A DNA stretch of 64,000 nucleotides. Origin: Qaidamihabitans albus. Its GTDB lineage: Bacteria; Actinomycetota; Actinomycetes; Mycobacteriales; Pseudonocardiaceae. A program made the translations under genes and the position numbers. Below, piece after piece: positions 17,013-27,947 of this stretch. The first letter of the stretch is position 1. Each line of letters starts with the position of its first letter. The DNA is taken from assembly GCF_016464705.1 (NCBI RefSeq), contig NZ_JAEHOB010000002.1:124001-188000 (forward strand), read 5' to 3'. Under the pieces are notes generated by a model. The model saw only the letters and a list, made by a program, of their open reading frames with translations. It searched no databases and was not told the origin of the DNA.

Positions 17013-18062
17013 ATGGATGGCAGGCCCCATGTGACGTTGGAAGACGTCGCTCGCGTCGCCGAGGTGTCACTGGCGACCGCTTCGCGGGCACTGAACGGCA
17101 CCACGAAGGTCCGGTCCGATCTCCGCGAGCGGGTGCTGGCTGCCGCGGAGGAACTGGCGTATACGCCGAATGCGCACGCGCAGGCGCTGGCCGGGGCGTC
17201 ACATCGGACGGTGGGCGTGATCTGTCACGACGTCAGCGACCCCTACTTCGCTTCGGTGGCGCGTGGGGTGATGCGGGTGGCCGGGGACAACGGGCTGCTG
17301 GTGATGCTCGCCAGTACCTTCCGCGATCCGCAGAAGGAGATCGCGTATGTCTCGACCCTGCGGGCCCAGCGGGCGTCGGCGATCCTGCTGATCGGCTCCG
17401 GCTTCGAGGACCGGGCGTGGGAGCGAGCACTGGCCGCGGAGATCGATCCGTACCGGCGCGGCGGCGGCCAGGTGGCGGTGGTCAGCAGGCACCGCAGCCT
17501 GCGGGTGGACTGCGTGCAGCCGGAGAACCGGGAGGGTGCGGCCGCGCTGGCCCGGACACTGCTCGGGATGGGGCATCGCAGCTTCGCCGTGCTCGCCGGG
17601 CCGCGCTCGCTCACCACGGTGATCGACCGGCTCGGCGGTTTCCGCGACGCGCTGGCCGAGGCCGGGATCGAGCTGCCGGAGAGCCATGTCGTCGAGTCCT
17701 CGTTCACCCGGGACGGCGGGTACGCGGCGATGTCCGAGCTGATCGAGCGCGGGATCGACGCGACATGCGTCTTCGCGGTGACCGACGTGATGGCGATCGG
17801 TGCCCTCACCGCCGCGCGGGAGGCCGGGTTTTCGGTGCCGGGCGACGTGTCGCTGGCCGGTTTCGACGACATCCCCGTGGTGCGGGACCTGACCCCGCCA
17901 CTGACGACGGTGGCGCTGCCCCTTGAGCAGATTGGCGAGCGCGCGATGGAGCTGGCGTTCCGCGGCAACCGCGGCACCCGCAGCAGGGTGCTCCGGATAT
18001 CCGGCGAGGTGGTGGTGCGGGCGAGCACGGCGCCGCCCGCCGATGCGAAGGGAGCACGATGA
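17013..18062 (+). CDS. LacI-family transcriptional regulator
   Basis: This 349-residue regulator has an N-terminal LacI helix-turn-helix (TLEDVARVAEVSLATASRAL) and hinge, followed by a periplasmic-binding-protein-like sensor domain (VGVICHDVSDPYFASVARGV; TDVMAIGALTAAREAGFSVP; LAGFDDIP). The ATG at 17013 is used because AGGAG lies upstream and the HTH then begins about ten residues in, as usual; an earlier in-frame ATG at 16932 would place the operators inside the coding sequence. Its stop overlaps the next ATG (ATGA at 18059). It probably represses its own operon, the divergent importer operon and, through the site at 12855, the ThuA unit, with a sugar-like inducer. Confidence 0.92.
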   Translation: MDGRPHVTLEDVARVAEVSLATASRALNGTTKVRSDLRERVLAAAEELAYTPNAHAQALAGASHRTVGVICHDVSDPYFASVARGVMRVAGDNGLLVMLASTFRDPQKEIAYVSTLRAQRASAILLIGSGFEDRAWERALAAEIDPYRRGGGQVAVVSRHRSLRVDCVQPENREGAAALARTLLGMGHRSFAVLAGPRSLTTVIDRLGGFRDALAEAGIELPESHVVESSFTRDGGYAAMSELIERGIDATCVFAVTDVMAIGALTAAREAGFSVPGDVSLAGFDDIPVVRDLTPPLTTVALPLEQIGERAMELAFRGNRGTRSRVLRISGEVVVRASTAPPADAKGAR

Positions 18063-19222
18063 ATACGTTGCAGGGACTCACCATCGAGCGGATCGAGACG
18101 TTCGCGGTCGCGCTGCCAACGCTGCGCTCGTTCGGCGTGTCGGGCGGTGCGGTGGCGGTCGCCGGTGAGCCGAGCATCCGCGTGCTGGTGAAGGTGAGCG
18201 CCGACGGCGTGAGCGGCTGGGGCGAGGCCACCCCCATTCCGGCGTGGACCTACGAGACGGCCGAGTCGATCGTCAGCACGATCGACCGTTACCTCGCACC
18301 GGCGGTGCTGGGCCACCCGTGCTGGGACCTCGACGGCGTGACGGCCGCGTTCGACCGCGCGATCAACCGCGGCTTCACGATCGGCGCTCCGCTGGCGAAG
18401 GCGGCCGTCGACATGGCGCTGCACGACCTTCTCGGGCGGGCGCTCGGCGTTCCGGTGGGCGTGCTGTGGGGCAGGCGCAGGCTACGGGAGATCACGCTGG
18501 GCTGGATGGTCTCCGGGCAGACCGCGGCCGAGGTGGCCGACTGTGTGGCCGAGGGCAGGCAACTCGGCTACGGGGCCTTCAAGGTGAAGATCGGCCTGCA
18601 CGGCGAGCGAGCGGATCTCGCCGTCGTGCGCGCGGTGCGGGAGGCCGCCGGGGACGCCCCGCTGTGGGTGGACGCGAACCAGGCGTTCAGCGTCGACGCG
18701 GCGCTGCGGGTGTCGAGGGAGCTGGCCGGGCTGGGCGTGAGCGCGTTCGAACAGCCGTTGCCCGCCAACGACATCGTCGGGCTGCGCCGGCTGCGTGGCG
18801 AGTCGCCCGTCCCCGTGGCGCTCGACGAGAGCCTGCGCCATCCGAGTGACCTGGCCACTTTCGTCCGGCTCGACGCGGTCGACGTCGCCATCGCGAAGGT
18901 GCAGCGCAGCGGCGGGCTGACCCTGTCGAAGCGGCTCTGCTCGCTCGCCCAGGAAAGCGGCGTGCGGCTCATGGGCTCCGGGCTGACCGACTCGGATCTC
19001 GGCCTGGCGGCGTCGCTGCACCTGTTCGCCGCGTTCGGGATCGACACCCCGGTGGACCTCAACGGCAGGCAGTTCGTCGACTCCGTGTACGCGACCGGCG
19101 AGGGCGTGCGGGTGCACGACGGCGTGGCCGAGGTGCCCGCCGGGCCAGGGCTCGGCGTCGAGGTGGACGAGCGGGTCGTGCGCGAACGCGCGGTGGACGT
19201 GCTGGCCCGGCGGGCTTCCTGA
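18059..19222 (+). CDS. enolase-superfamily enzyme (mandelate racemase/muconate lactonizing group)
   Basis: This 387-residue enzyme has the capping domain (IERIETFAVALPTLRSFGVS) and TIM barrel of the MR/MLE group. The catalytic lysine motif is AFKVKIG. Metal ligands are in WVDANQAFS (Asp), SAFEQPLP (Glu) and VALDESLRH (Asp/Glu). A second active-site lysine is likely in DVAIAKVQRSGG. This arrangement with two lysines and D-E-D metal ligands fits the muconate lactonizing/dipeptide epimerase/o-succinylbenzoate synthase subgroup rather than sugar-acid dehydratases. It is coupled to the LacI gene. The family abstracts a proton next to a carboxylate, so a carboxylated substrate is expected, consistent with the acid-type importer opposite. 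The precise reaction is not assignable. Confidence 0.85.
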   Translation: MNTLQGLTIERIETFAVALPTLRSFGVSGGAVAVAGEPSIRVLVKVSADGVSGWGEATPIPAWTYETAESIVSTIDRYLAPAVLGHPCWDLDGVTAAFDRAINRGFTIGAPLAKAAVDMALHDLLGRALGVPVGVLWGRRRLREITLGWMVSGQTAAEVADCVAEGRQLGYGAFKVKIGLHGERADLAVVRAVREAAGDAPLWVDANQAFSVDAALRVSRELAGLGVSAFEQPLPANDIVGLRRLRGESPVPVALDESLRHPSDLATFVRLDAVDVAIAKVQRSGGLTLSKRLCSLAQESGVRLMGSGLTDSDLGLAASLHLFAAFGIDTPVDLNGRQFVDSVYATGEGVRVHDGVAEVPAGPGLGVEVDERVVRERAVDVLARRAS

Positions 19223-19305
19223 GCCGCCGGCACCTGAAATCGAGGTTTAGGAAACCCTCCGCGGGGTAGTACTATGGTCTTGATCCGCTGCCTCGGGAGG
19301 CCGGT

Positions 19306-19500
19306 ATGGCCCGCGAAGATCTTCTGGACCGTCTGTTCAGGGCATGGCGGGAAGAAATAGACAGCGAACCCTTTCCGGTCATCGCCGACGTGGTGCTTCC
19401 TGTTCAGACACGGCGGCACATGCGCGGCGAGTACGGCGGACCCGACGACCGGCCCGGCGCGGACAGTACGCCCGCCGGCGGCGCCGAGCCGCGCCGCTAG
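19306..19500 (+). CDS. 64-residue hypothetical protein
   Basis: A small frame preceded by CTCGGGAGG five bases before ATG 19306, which is a strong ribosome binding site for this genome. It encodes a charged N-terminal half (MAREDLLDRLFRAWREEID) and a Gly/Pro/Ala-rich tail. There are no motifs, membrane segments or signal. It sits alone between the catabolic locus and soxR. Because the signal and third-position GC fit, it is probably translated, but no function can be given. Confidence 0.45.
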   Translation: MAREDLLDRLFRAWREEIDSEPFPVIADVVLPVQTRRHMRGEYGGPDDRPGADSTPAGGAEPRR

Positions 19501-19507
19501 AACCTCG

Positions 19508-19527
19508 ACCTTGATATAAGTCAAGGT
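19508..19527. promoter_or_regulatory. SoxR operator in the soxR promoter
   Basis: An inverted repeat ACCTTGA - 6 bp - TCAAGGT, with perfect 7-bp arms, lies 13 bp upstream of the GTG start. It has the layout of a MerR-type operator between promoter elements. A possible -10 (TAGGGT, 19527-19532) ends 7 bp before the GTG, so the transcript may be leaderless. Autoregulation is expected. Confidence 0.65.
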
Positions 19528-19539
19528 AGGGTTGGCGGC

Positions 19540-20001
19540 GTGACCAAGCTTGCCGACCATCTCAGCATCGGACAGGTATCCGAGCGCAGTGGTGTGCCGC
19601 ACACCGCACTGCGCTTCTACGAGGAGCGCGGGCTCATCACGTCCGAGCGGTCCGCGGGCAACCAGCGCCGATACCCGCGGACAGTGCTGCGGCGCATCGC
19701 GTTCATCCGGGCGGCGCAGCGGGTCGGGCTCAGTCTCGAACAGATCGGCGACGCGCTGGCCACGCTGCCGCGCGACCACGCGCCGACCAAGGCGGACTGG
19801 GCCAAGCTCTCGCGCAACTGGCGGGAGGAGCTGGACGCGCGGATCGACGCGCTCCAGCGCCTGCGGGACCAGCTGACGGGCTGCGTCGGCTGCGGCTGCC
19901 TCTCGCTGCGCACGTGTGGGTTGCACAACGTGGACGACCGCCTGGCCCGCTTCGGCCCCGGCGCGCCTCTGCTCAAACCGGCCGCCGAGGGCGGCATCTA
20001 G
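19540..20001 (+). CDS. soxR: redox-sensitive MerR-family activator SoxR
   Basis: This 153-residue MerR-family regulator has an N-terminal winged HTH (SIGQVSERSGVPHTALRFYE), a long coiled-coil dimerisation helix and a C-terminal cysteine cluster CVGCGCLSLRTC (Cys115, 118, 120 and 126) that binds the [2Fe-2S] sensor of SoxR. In actinomycetes SoxR responds to redox-active metabolites and activates oxidoreductase and efflux genes. The start GTG 19540 follows the operator directly. It is monocistronic; a strong hairpin follows the stop. The nearest possible targets are its own gene and, less certainly, the efflux pump at 20916, which has its own TetR sites. The four-cysteine pattern makes the assignment firm. 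Confidence 0.92.
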   Translation: MTKLADHLSIGQVSERSGVPHTALRFYEERGLITSERSAGNQRRYPRTVLRRIAFIRAAQRVGLSLEQIGDALATLPRDHAPTKADWAKLSRNWREELDARIDALQRLRDQLTGCVGCGCLSLRTCGLHNVDDRLARFGPGAPLLKPAAEGGI

Positions 20002-20023
20002 CCGCGGACGCGTGTCCGCGGCT
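20000..20023. terminator. hairpin terminator after soxR
   Basis: A 10-bp perfect stem (arms 20000-20009 and 20014-20023, arm AGCCGCGGAC) with a GCGT loop begins in the soxR stop codon. A second, related palindrome (GGACACATGTCC) follows 5 bp later as part of a 21-bp tandem repeat. soxR and the TetR gene converge here, so the structure may serve both. There is no U-tract, as is usual in high-GC actinomycetes. Confidence 0.6.
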
Positions 20024-20133
20024 CATGGACACATGTCCGCGGTTGGTGGACAGGGCGATCTGGCAATGCCGCCGCAGGGCTCCGTCAACCGTCGCCGAGC
20101 GCGGACACGTGCGCGCAGAATGCGGACACGGCG

Positions 20134-20706
20134 TCAGGTACGGCGGCGCGGGCGGCCGAGCAGCCGCCTGCCCACGTCGACCAGGTGCTCGCGCAGGGTG
20201 TCGTCGTCGACGTCGGCGAGGTCGGGCGCGCCGCCGGTCAGCGCGATCCCGGCAAGAGCCACGTGCACGGTGACGGTGGCCCCGAGGTCCGGCTCCGGTC
20301 CGGCGAGCAGCGCGACCATCCGGGCCTTGAAGTTCTCGACACCGTGCAGTGAACGCTCGACCGCCCGCACGATGCCCGGATCGCTGTTGAACATCGCCAC
20401 CAGTGCCCGGTGCCGCACCACGATGTCGACGAACCCGGCGAGCGCGTGGTCCACCTGGGCGCCGCGCCTGCGATGTGTGGCCGCGGCGTCGACGATCGCG
20501 TCCAGCTCCCGCAGCGCCGGAGCCGCGACCGCCTCGGTGATCTCGTCCTTGGTTTTGAAGTGGTAGTAGACGGCGGCCTTCGTGACGCCCAGTTCGTCGG
20601 CGATCATCTGCAACGACGTGCCTTCCACGCCGTGCTCGCTGAACAGCCGCAGTGCCGTGGCAAGCAGGCGCGACCTGGTGTCCTCGGCGACGGTGCCGGC
20701 AGTCAT
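20134..20706 (-). CDS. TetR-family repressor of the adjacent MMPL exporter
   Basis: This 190-residue regulator has an N-terminal TetR HTH (RLLATALRLFSEHGVEGTSL, then IADELGVTKAAVYYHFKTKDE) and a helical ligand-binding C-terminal domain. The start ATG 20706 is preceded by GGGAGGAGGGA. The gene is divergent from the MMPL transporter; four palindromic operators of the form CTAGCCGAYCGGCTAG lie between them. This gives a classic local arrangement in which ligand binding releases the repressor and induces both genes. The ligand is unknown; it is likely a lipophilic compound exported by the pump. Confidence 0.9.
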   Translation of the reverse strand: MTAGTVAEDTRSRLLATALRLFSEHGVEGTSLQMIADELGVTKAAVYYHFKTKDEITEAVAAPALRELDAIVDAAATHRRRGAQVDHALAGFVDIVVRHRALVAMFNSDPGIVRAVERSLHGVENFKARMVALLAGPEPDLGATVTVHVALAGIALTGGAPDLADVDDDTLREHLVDVGRRLLGRPRRRT

Positions 20707-20767
20707 GGATCCCTCCTCCCGAGCGGCACGACAGTACGCGCGCCGTGGGCCGAACGACAAACCTACT

Positions 20768-20853
20768 ACTAGCCGACCGGCTAGCACGCCACTAGCTGTT
20801 CGGCAAGTCACATACTTGCCGATCGGCTTGGCGTGTCCTAGCCGATCGGCTAG
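20768..20853. promoter_or_regulatory. four evenly spaced TetR operators
   Basis: Four related palindromes lie at 20768-20783 (CTAGCCGACCGGCTAG), 20791-20806 (CTAGCTGTTCGGCAAG), 20814-20830 (CTTGCCG then GATCGGCTTG, one base longer) and 20838-20853 (CTAGCCGATCGGCTAG). Their starts are 23, 23 and 24 bp apart, close to two helical turns. The outer two are perfect or nearly perfect and the inner two are degenerate. They fill the space between tetR and the MMPL gene. Confidence 0.75.
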
Positions 20854-20915
20854 CTTCGGATGCAGTCCCCCTCCGGAACCGCACCAAGAAACCACACCCA
20901 GAAACGGAGCCTCGC

Positions 20916-23093
20916 GTGGCGATACTCCTCTCCCGGCTCGGCCGGTTCTCGTTCCTGCGGCGCAAGCTCGTCGCCGGCGTGTGGGCCGTCCTGCTCGTCC
21001 TGCTCGGGATCGGCGCGCTGACGCTGTCCGGCCAGATGACCAACTCGGTGAGCATCCCGGGCACCGAGTCGCAGCAGGCCATCGACCAGCTGAACGAGGA
21101 GTTCCCCCAGGCAGCGGTCGGCGGCGCCACGGCTCGGGTCGCGATCGCCGCGCCGGAGGGCGAGACGCTCGCCGAGCCCGCCAACCGGGCGGCCGTCGGT
21201 GAGGTCGTCGGCGCGCTGCGGGACGCGCCGAAGGTGGTCGACGTCGCGGACCCGTTCGAGACACGCTCGGTCTCCCCCGACGGGCGGGTCGCGCTCGCGC
21301 AGGTGAGCTACCAGGTCAAGGCGTTCGAACTGACCGCGCAGGACCGGGAGGCGCTGCAGTCGGCGGCCGAGGCGGGACACGCGGCCGGACTCCAGGTCGA
21401 GTTCGGCGGCGACGCGGTGCGCGCGATGCCGCAGACCGAGCCGACGGAGGGTATCGGAGTCGCGGTCGCCGCCCTTGTGCTGGTCATCACGTTCGGCTCG
21501 CTCATCGCCGCCGGACTGCCGCTGCTCACCGCGCTCGTGGGGGTCGGCGTCGGCATGGCAGGCATCTCCGTCGCGTCAGGGCCGCTCGAGCTGAACACCA
21601 ACACCCCGGTGCTGGCTCTGATGATCGGGCTCGCCGTGGGGATCGACTACGCGCTGTTCATCGTCTCCCGCTACCGGCACGAGCTGCGTCGCGGGCGAGC
21701 GCCCGAGGCCGCGGCGGCATACGCCGTGGGCACGGCAGGCTCCGCCGTGGTGTTCGCGGGACTCACCGTGATCATCGCGCTCACCGGGCTGACCGTCGTC
21801 GGCATCCCGATGCTCGGCGAGATGGGCATCGCCGCCTCGGCGACGGTCGCGGTCGCCGTCGTCATCGCCGTCACGCTGCTGCCGGCGCTGCTGGGCTTCA
21901 CCGGCGCGAAGGTGCTCGGCGGGCGGATCCCGGGCCTGCGCAGGTCCGACAGTGACGACCGGCCGGGCGCGGGCAAGCGCTGGGCGGCCTTCGTCGCGCG
22001 GCATCGCGGTTCCGTGCTCGTGGCGGCGGTCGCGGCGCTTGCCGTCGTCGCGATCCCCGCGGCCGGCATGCAACTCGGCCTGCCCGACGACAGCACCGCC
22101 GCACCGGACTCCACCCAGCACAAGGCGTACAACCTGATCAGCTCGGGCTTCGGCCCCGGCGCCAACGGGCCGCTGATCGTGGTCGTCGACGGCGGCGCCG
22201 ACACGCAGGCCGCGGCACAGGCGACCGCGCAGCGGCTCAGCACGATGGACGACGTCGCCGCGGTGACACCCCCGCAGGTCAGCCCGGCCGGCGATACGGC
22301 GCTGCTCACGGTCATCCCCGCGAGCGGTCCCAGCAGCCAGGCCACGGAGGACCTGGTGAACGCGATCCGCGACGACGCCGGACAGCTGCGCGGCGAGACC
22401 GGCGCCGACGTCGCCGTCACCGGCCAGACGGCCATGAACATCGACGTCTCCCAGAAGATGGCCGACGCGCTGCTGCCCTACCTCGCGCTGATCGTCGGGC
22501 TGGCCTTCATCCTGCTGACGCTCGTGTTCCGCTCGCTGATCGTGCCGCTGAAGGCCACGCTGGGCTTCCTCGGCTCGGTGGCGGCCACGTTCGGCGCGGT
22601 CGTCGCGGTGTTCCAGTGGGGCTGGCTCAGCGACCTGCTCGGGGTGGACACGACCGGCCCGATCATGAGCATGCTGCCGATCCTGCTGATCGGCGTGCTC
22701 TTCGGCCTGGCGATGGACTACCAGGTCTTCCTGGTCACCCGCATGCGCGAGGAGCACGTGCACGGCGCCGACGCCGACACGGCGATGATCACCGGCTTCC
22801 GGCACGGCTCCCGCGTGGTGGTCGCCGCCGCGCTGATCATGATCAGCGTGTTCGCCGGCTTCGTGCTCGCACAGGACTCGCTCATCCAGTCGATCGGCTT
22901 CGCGCTCGCGTTCGGCGTCGCGGTGGACGCGTTCGTGATCCGCATGACGATCGTGCCGGCGGTGATGTCGCTGCTCGGCAAGCGTGCCTGGTGGCTGCCC
23001 GCGTGGCTGGACCGGCTGTTGCCGAACGTCGACGTCGAGGGCGAGCGCCTGGCCGCCCGGGACGGCGCCGACCGCACCCTGCAACCCGTCTAG
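20916..23093 (+). CDS. MMPL-family RND exporter
   Basis: This 725-residue membrane transporter has twelve predicted helices in two halves. The first helix is KLVAGVWAVLLVLLGIGALT. An extracellular loop (about 45-180) follows, then five helices with GIDYALFIVSRYRHELRRG, the conserved proton-relay aspartate-tyrosine motif. The second half repeats the pattern with GLAMDYQVFLVTRMREEH. Such pumps export lipids, siderophores, antibiotics or other hydrophobic compounds using the proton gradient. The GTG start at 20916 follows GGAGC. It is controlled by the divergent TetR gene. No biosynthetic genes lie beside it, so it is more likely a detoxification pump than part of a product pathway. The 725-residue length matches the antibiotic-resistance-type MMPL group. 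Confidence 0.92.
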   Translation: MAILLSRLGRFSFLRRKLVAGVWAVLLVLLGIGALTLSGQMTNSVSIPGTESQQAIDQLNEEFPQAAVGGATARVAIAAPEGETLAEPANRAAVGEVVGALRDAPKVVDVADPFETRSVSPDGRVALAQVSYQVKAFELTAQDREALQSAAEAGHAAGLQVEFGGDAVRAMPQTEPTEGIGVAVAALVLVITFGSLIAAGLPLLTALVGVGVGMAGISVASGPLELNTNTPVLALMIGLAVGIDYALFIVSRYRHELRRGRAPEAAAAYAVGTAGSAVVFAGLTVIIALTGLTVVGIPMLGEMGIAASATVAVAVVIAVTLLPALLGFTGAKVLGGRIPGLRRSDSDDRPGAGKRWAAFVARHRGSVLVAAVAALAVVAIPAAGMQLGLPDDSTAAPDSTQHKAYNLISSGFGPGANGPLIVVVDGGADTQAAAQATAQRLSTMDDVAAVTPPQVSPAGDTALLTVIPASGPSSQATEDLVNAIRDDAGQLRGETGADVAVTGQTAMNIDVSQKMADALLPYLALIVGLAFILLTLVFRSLIVPLKATLGFLGSVAATFGAVVAVFQWGWLSDLLGVDTTGPIMSMLPILLIGVLFGLAMDYQVFLVTRMREEHVHGADADTAMITGFRHGSRVVVAAALIMISVFAGFVLAQDSLIQSIGFALAFGVAVDAFVIRMTIVPAVMSLLGKRAWWLPAWLDRLLPNVDVEGERLAARDGADRTLQPV

Positions 23094-23108
23094 CGACCGG
23101 CCGCCGGG

Positions 23109-23267
23109 TCAGCCGGCGAGCCAGGCGATCGCGCCGCCGACGGCGAGGGCCGCGCCGACGCCGAGGGTGACGGCGAGGGGGCGCGAGGTCTTCCACGTGC
23201 TGTAGACACCGCCGGCGAGGAAGCCGGCGAGTGCGAGCAGCAGGACCGCGACCCACTCGGCGGACAC
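23109..23267 (-). CDS. 52-residue membrane protein following hisB
   Basis: This small frame starts with GTG 23267 directly after the hisB stop (23268-23270), so it is translated with the his operon. It encodes two hydrophobic helices (VAVLLLALAGFLAGGVY and LAVTLGVGAALAVGGAIAWL) joined by a short basic loop (STWKTSRP), a hairpin membrane protein. A small membrane protein at this place is recalled from other actinomycete his loci, but no function is known. There is no ribosome binding site of note; coupling to hisB would explain translation. Confidence 0.55.
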   Translation of the reverse strand: MSAEWVAVLLLALAGFLAGGVYSTWKTSRPLAVTLGVGAALAVGGAIAWLAG

Positions 23268-26286
<3,019 letters not shown>

Positions 26287-26292
26287 AGGGAC

Positions 26293-26299
26293 TAGGGTA
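26293..26299. promoter_or_regulatory. overlapping divergent -10 elements of hisD and the nitrilase gene
   Basis: On the minus strand TACCCT (26299-26294) lies seven bases before the hisD ATG, the spacing of leaderless actinomycete genes. On the plus strand TAGGGT (26293-26298) can serve the nitrilase gene, which has a normal ribosome binding site (GGGAGGTAGCC) further down. The two hexamers overlap almost completely, so the promoters would exclude each other. Confidence 0.45.
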
Positions 26300-26334
26300 C
26301 GAGGCGGGAGAGCGTCCGCGACCGGGAGGTAGCC

Positions 26335-27141
26335 GTGCTGCGAGCCGCCTTGTGCCAGCTCACGTCCAGTGCAGACCCCGCGGAGAACCTGGAGCTCATC
26401 CGCGAGTGGGTCGCCAAGGCCGCGGGTGCGGGCGCCCGCGTGGTCGTGTTCCCCGAGGCGGCGATGGCCCGGTTCGGGGTGCGGCTCGCGCCGCTGGCGG
26501 AACCGGTCGACGGGCCGTGGGCGCGGGCGGTGGGCGAGATCGCCCAGGAGCACGACGTGCTGGTGCTGGCCGGGATGTTCACGCCGGACGGCGAGCGGGT
26601 GCGCAACACGCTGCTGGCCACCGGGCTCGGCGAGCACCGCGGCTACGACAAGATCCACCTCTACGACGCCTTCGGCTTCCGCGAGTCCGACACGGTGGCG
26701 GGCGGCTCCGACATCGTCACGGTCGACGTCGGCGACGTGCGGCTCGGCCTGGCGACGTGCTACGACGTGCGCTTCCCCGAGCTGTTCCAGGCGCTGGCCG
26801 ACGCCGGGGCGAGCGCGGTGCTGCTGCCCGCGTCCTGGGGCGCGGGCAGGGGCAAGCGTGAGCAGTGGGAGCTGCTGGTGCGGGCGCGGGCCCTCGACTC
26901 GGGCACGTGGGTGCTCGGCTGCGGGCAGGCCGATCCCGCCGCGAGCGGCGTCGAGGTCAACCCGAAGGCGCCCACCGGCATCGGCTACTCGACGGTCGCC
27001 GATCCGTTCGGCCAGGTCCACGCCCAGCTCGGCGCGGCGCCCGACCTGCTGGTGGTGGACGTCGATCCGGCCGTGGCCGAGAAGTCCCGCGACTCCACGG
27101 CCGTACTCGCCAACCGCAGGCTGGGCACGTCCCGCTCGTGA
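26335..27141 (+). CDS. nitrilase-superfamily amidohydrolase
   Basis: This 268-residue carbon-nitrogen hydrolase has the catalytic triad Glu41 ([13 protein letters not shown]), Lys106 ([16 protein letters not shown]) and Cys142 ([14 protein letters not shown]). The [13 protein letters not shown] and CYDVRFPEL segments place it in the omega-amidase/deaminated glutathione amidase (Nit1/Nit2) branch rather than true nitrilases, so it probably repairs deaminated glutathione-like or 2-oxo amide by-products. It starts at GTG 26335 after GGGAGGT. It converges with the response regulator gene, and its TCG-TGA ending is provided by the left arm of a 46-bp hairpin repeat. It was first thought to be an aliphatic amidase, but the short length argues against that. 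Confidence 0.85.
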   Translation: MLRAALCQLTSSADPAENLELIREWVAKAAGAGARVVVFPEAAMARFGVRLAPLAEPVDGPWARAVGEIAQEHDVLVLAGMFTPDGERVRNTLLATGLGEHRGYDKIHLYDAFGFRESDTVAGGSDIVTVDVGDVRLGLATCYDVRFPELFQALADAGASAVLLPASWGAGRGKREQWELLVRARALDSGTWVLGCGQADPAASGVEVNPKAPTGIGYSTVADPFGQVHAQLGAAPDLLVVDVDPAVAEKSRDSTAVLANRRLGTSRS

Positions 27142-27180
27142 GTGCGCACGCGAGTTAGAACTCGCGTGCGCACTCACGAG
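27135..27180. repeat. 46-bp hairpin repeat, copy 2 (loop TAGA), perfect stem
   Basis: A perfect 21-bp stem with a TAGA loop and the variable core CGCACG. The left arm contains the stop of the nitrilase gene (TGA 27139-27141) and the right arm, read on the minus strand, contains the stop of the response regulator gene (27174-27176). Both proteins end in a serine encoded by the TCG of the arm. It probably works as a terminator for both convergent genes. Confidence 0.9.
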
Positions 27181-27824
27181 CGGGGCAGCGCGATTCCCTG
27201 CTCGATGGCCAGCCTGGTCAGCTCGGGCCTGCGCCTGCGGCCGGTCTTGTCCCGGATCCGGTCGAGGTAGGACCGCACGGTCCGGACACTGATCGCCATC
27301 ATGTCCGCGATGTCCTGGTCCCGCTCCCCCGCCGCGACGTGCGCGAGCACCTCCCGCTCCCGCTCGGAGAGCGTCGCCTGCGGCTCCGCGAACCGCTCCC
27401 GGTCGTCGTCCAGCACGAACGACGCCAGCACCGGCGAGACGTACGACCGGTCCGCGGCGATCTCCCGGACCGCGCGCAGGATGTCGTCGCCGTCGGCGTC
27501 CTTCGAGAGGTAGCCGCGCGCGCCCGCGGAGATCGCGCCGAGCACCTCCGCCCTCCCGGCGTGCGCTGACACGACCAGCACCTTGTGGCCCATCCCGGCC
27601 ACGCGCAGCACCGCGGCCGCGTCGGTCACCCCGCGCAGCTTCAGGTCCAGCACCACCACACCGCCCGGCGGCTGCGCGAGCGTGGCGAACTCGTCCACCG
27701 ACTCGGCCACCGCGCCCAGTTCGATATCGTCGGCCTCCGCGAGCACCCGTGCGACCGCCGCGCGGTACAGCGGGTGATCCTCGATCACGCCGACCGTGAC
27801 CCTGCCGCTCATCGACTCCCTCAT
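27174..27824 (-). CDS. orphan LuxR-type response regulator
   Basis: This 216-residue NarL/FixJ-family response regulator has a receiver domain with the acidic pair in [12 protein letters not shown], the phosphorylated Asp60 in [10 protein letters not shown] and the lysine in [17 protein letters not shown] LuxR DNA-binding domain follows ([20 protein letters not shown], then [16 protein letters not shown]). No histidine kinase is near, so it is an orphan. Two starts are possible: 27824 (MRESMSG) and 27812 (MSGRV), the second giving a more usual receiver start. The gene ends inside the 46-bp hairpin shared with the nitrilase gene. The target genes are not apparent. Confidence 0.9.
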   Translation of the reverse strand: MRESMSGRVTVGVIEDHPLYRAAVARVLAEADDIELGAVAESVDEFATLAQPPGGVVVLDLKLRGVTDAAAVLRVAGMGHKVLVVSAHAGRAEVLGAISAGARGYLSKDADGDDILRAVREIAADRSYVSPVLASFVLDDDRERFAEPQATLSEREREVLAHVAAGERDQDIADMMAISVRTVRSYLDRIRDKTGRRRRPELTRLAIEQGIALPRS

Positions 27825-27947
27825 CCCACCTCACGCGTGCCGGAAAGGCTAACCGACCACCCGGTCTGTGGGGAATTCCTCCGGCAGTGCGGCACGTGGC
27901 CGTCGTCTACGGTGGCGGAGGAAACCAGGCAAGGACCAGGAGTCGCC

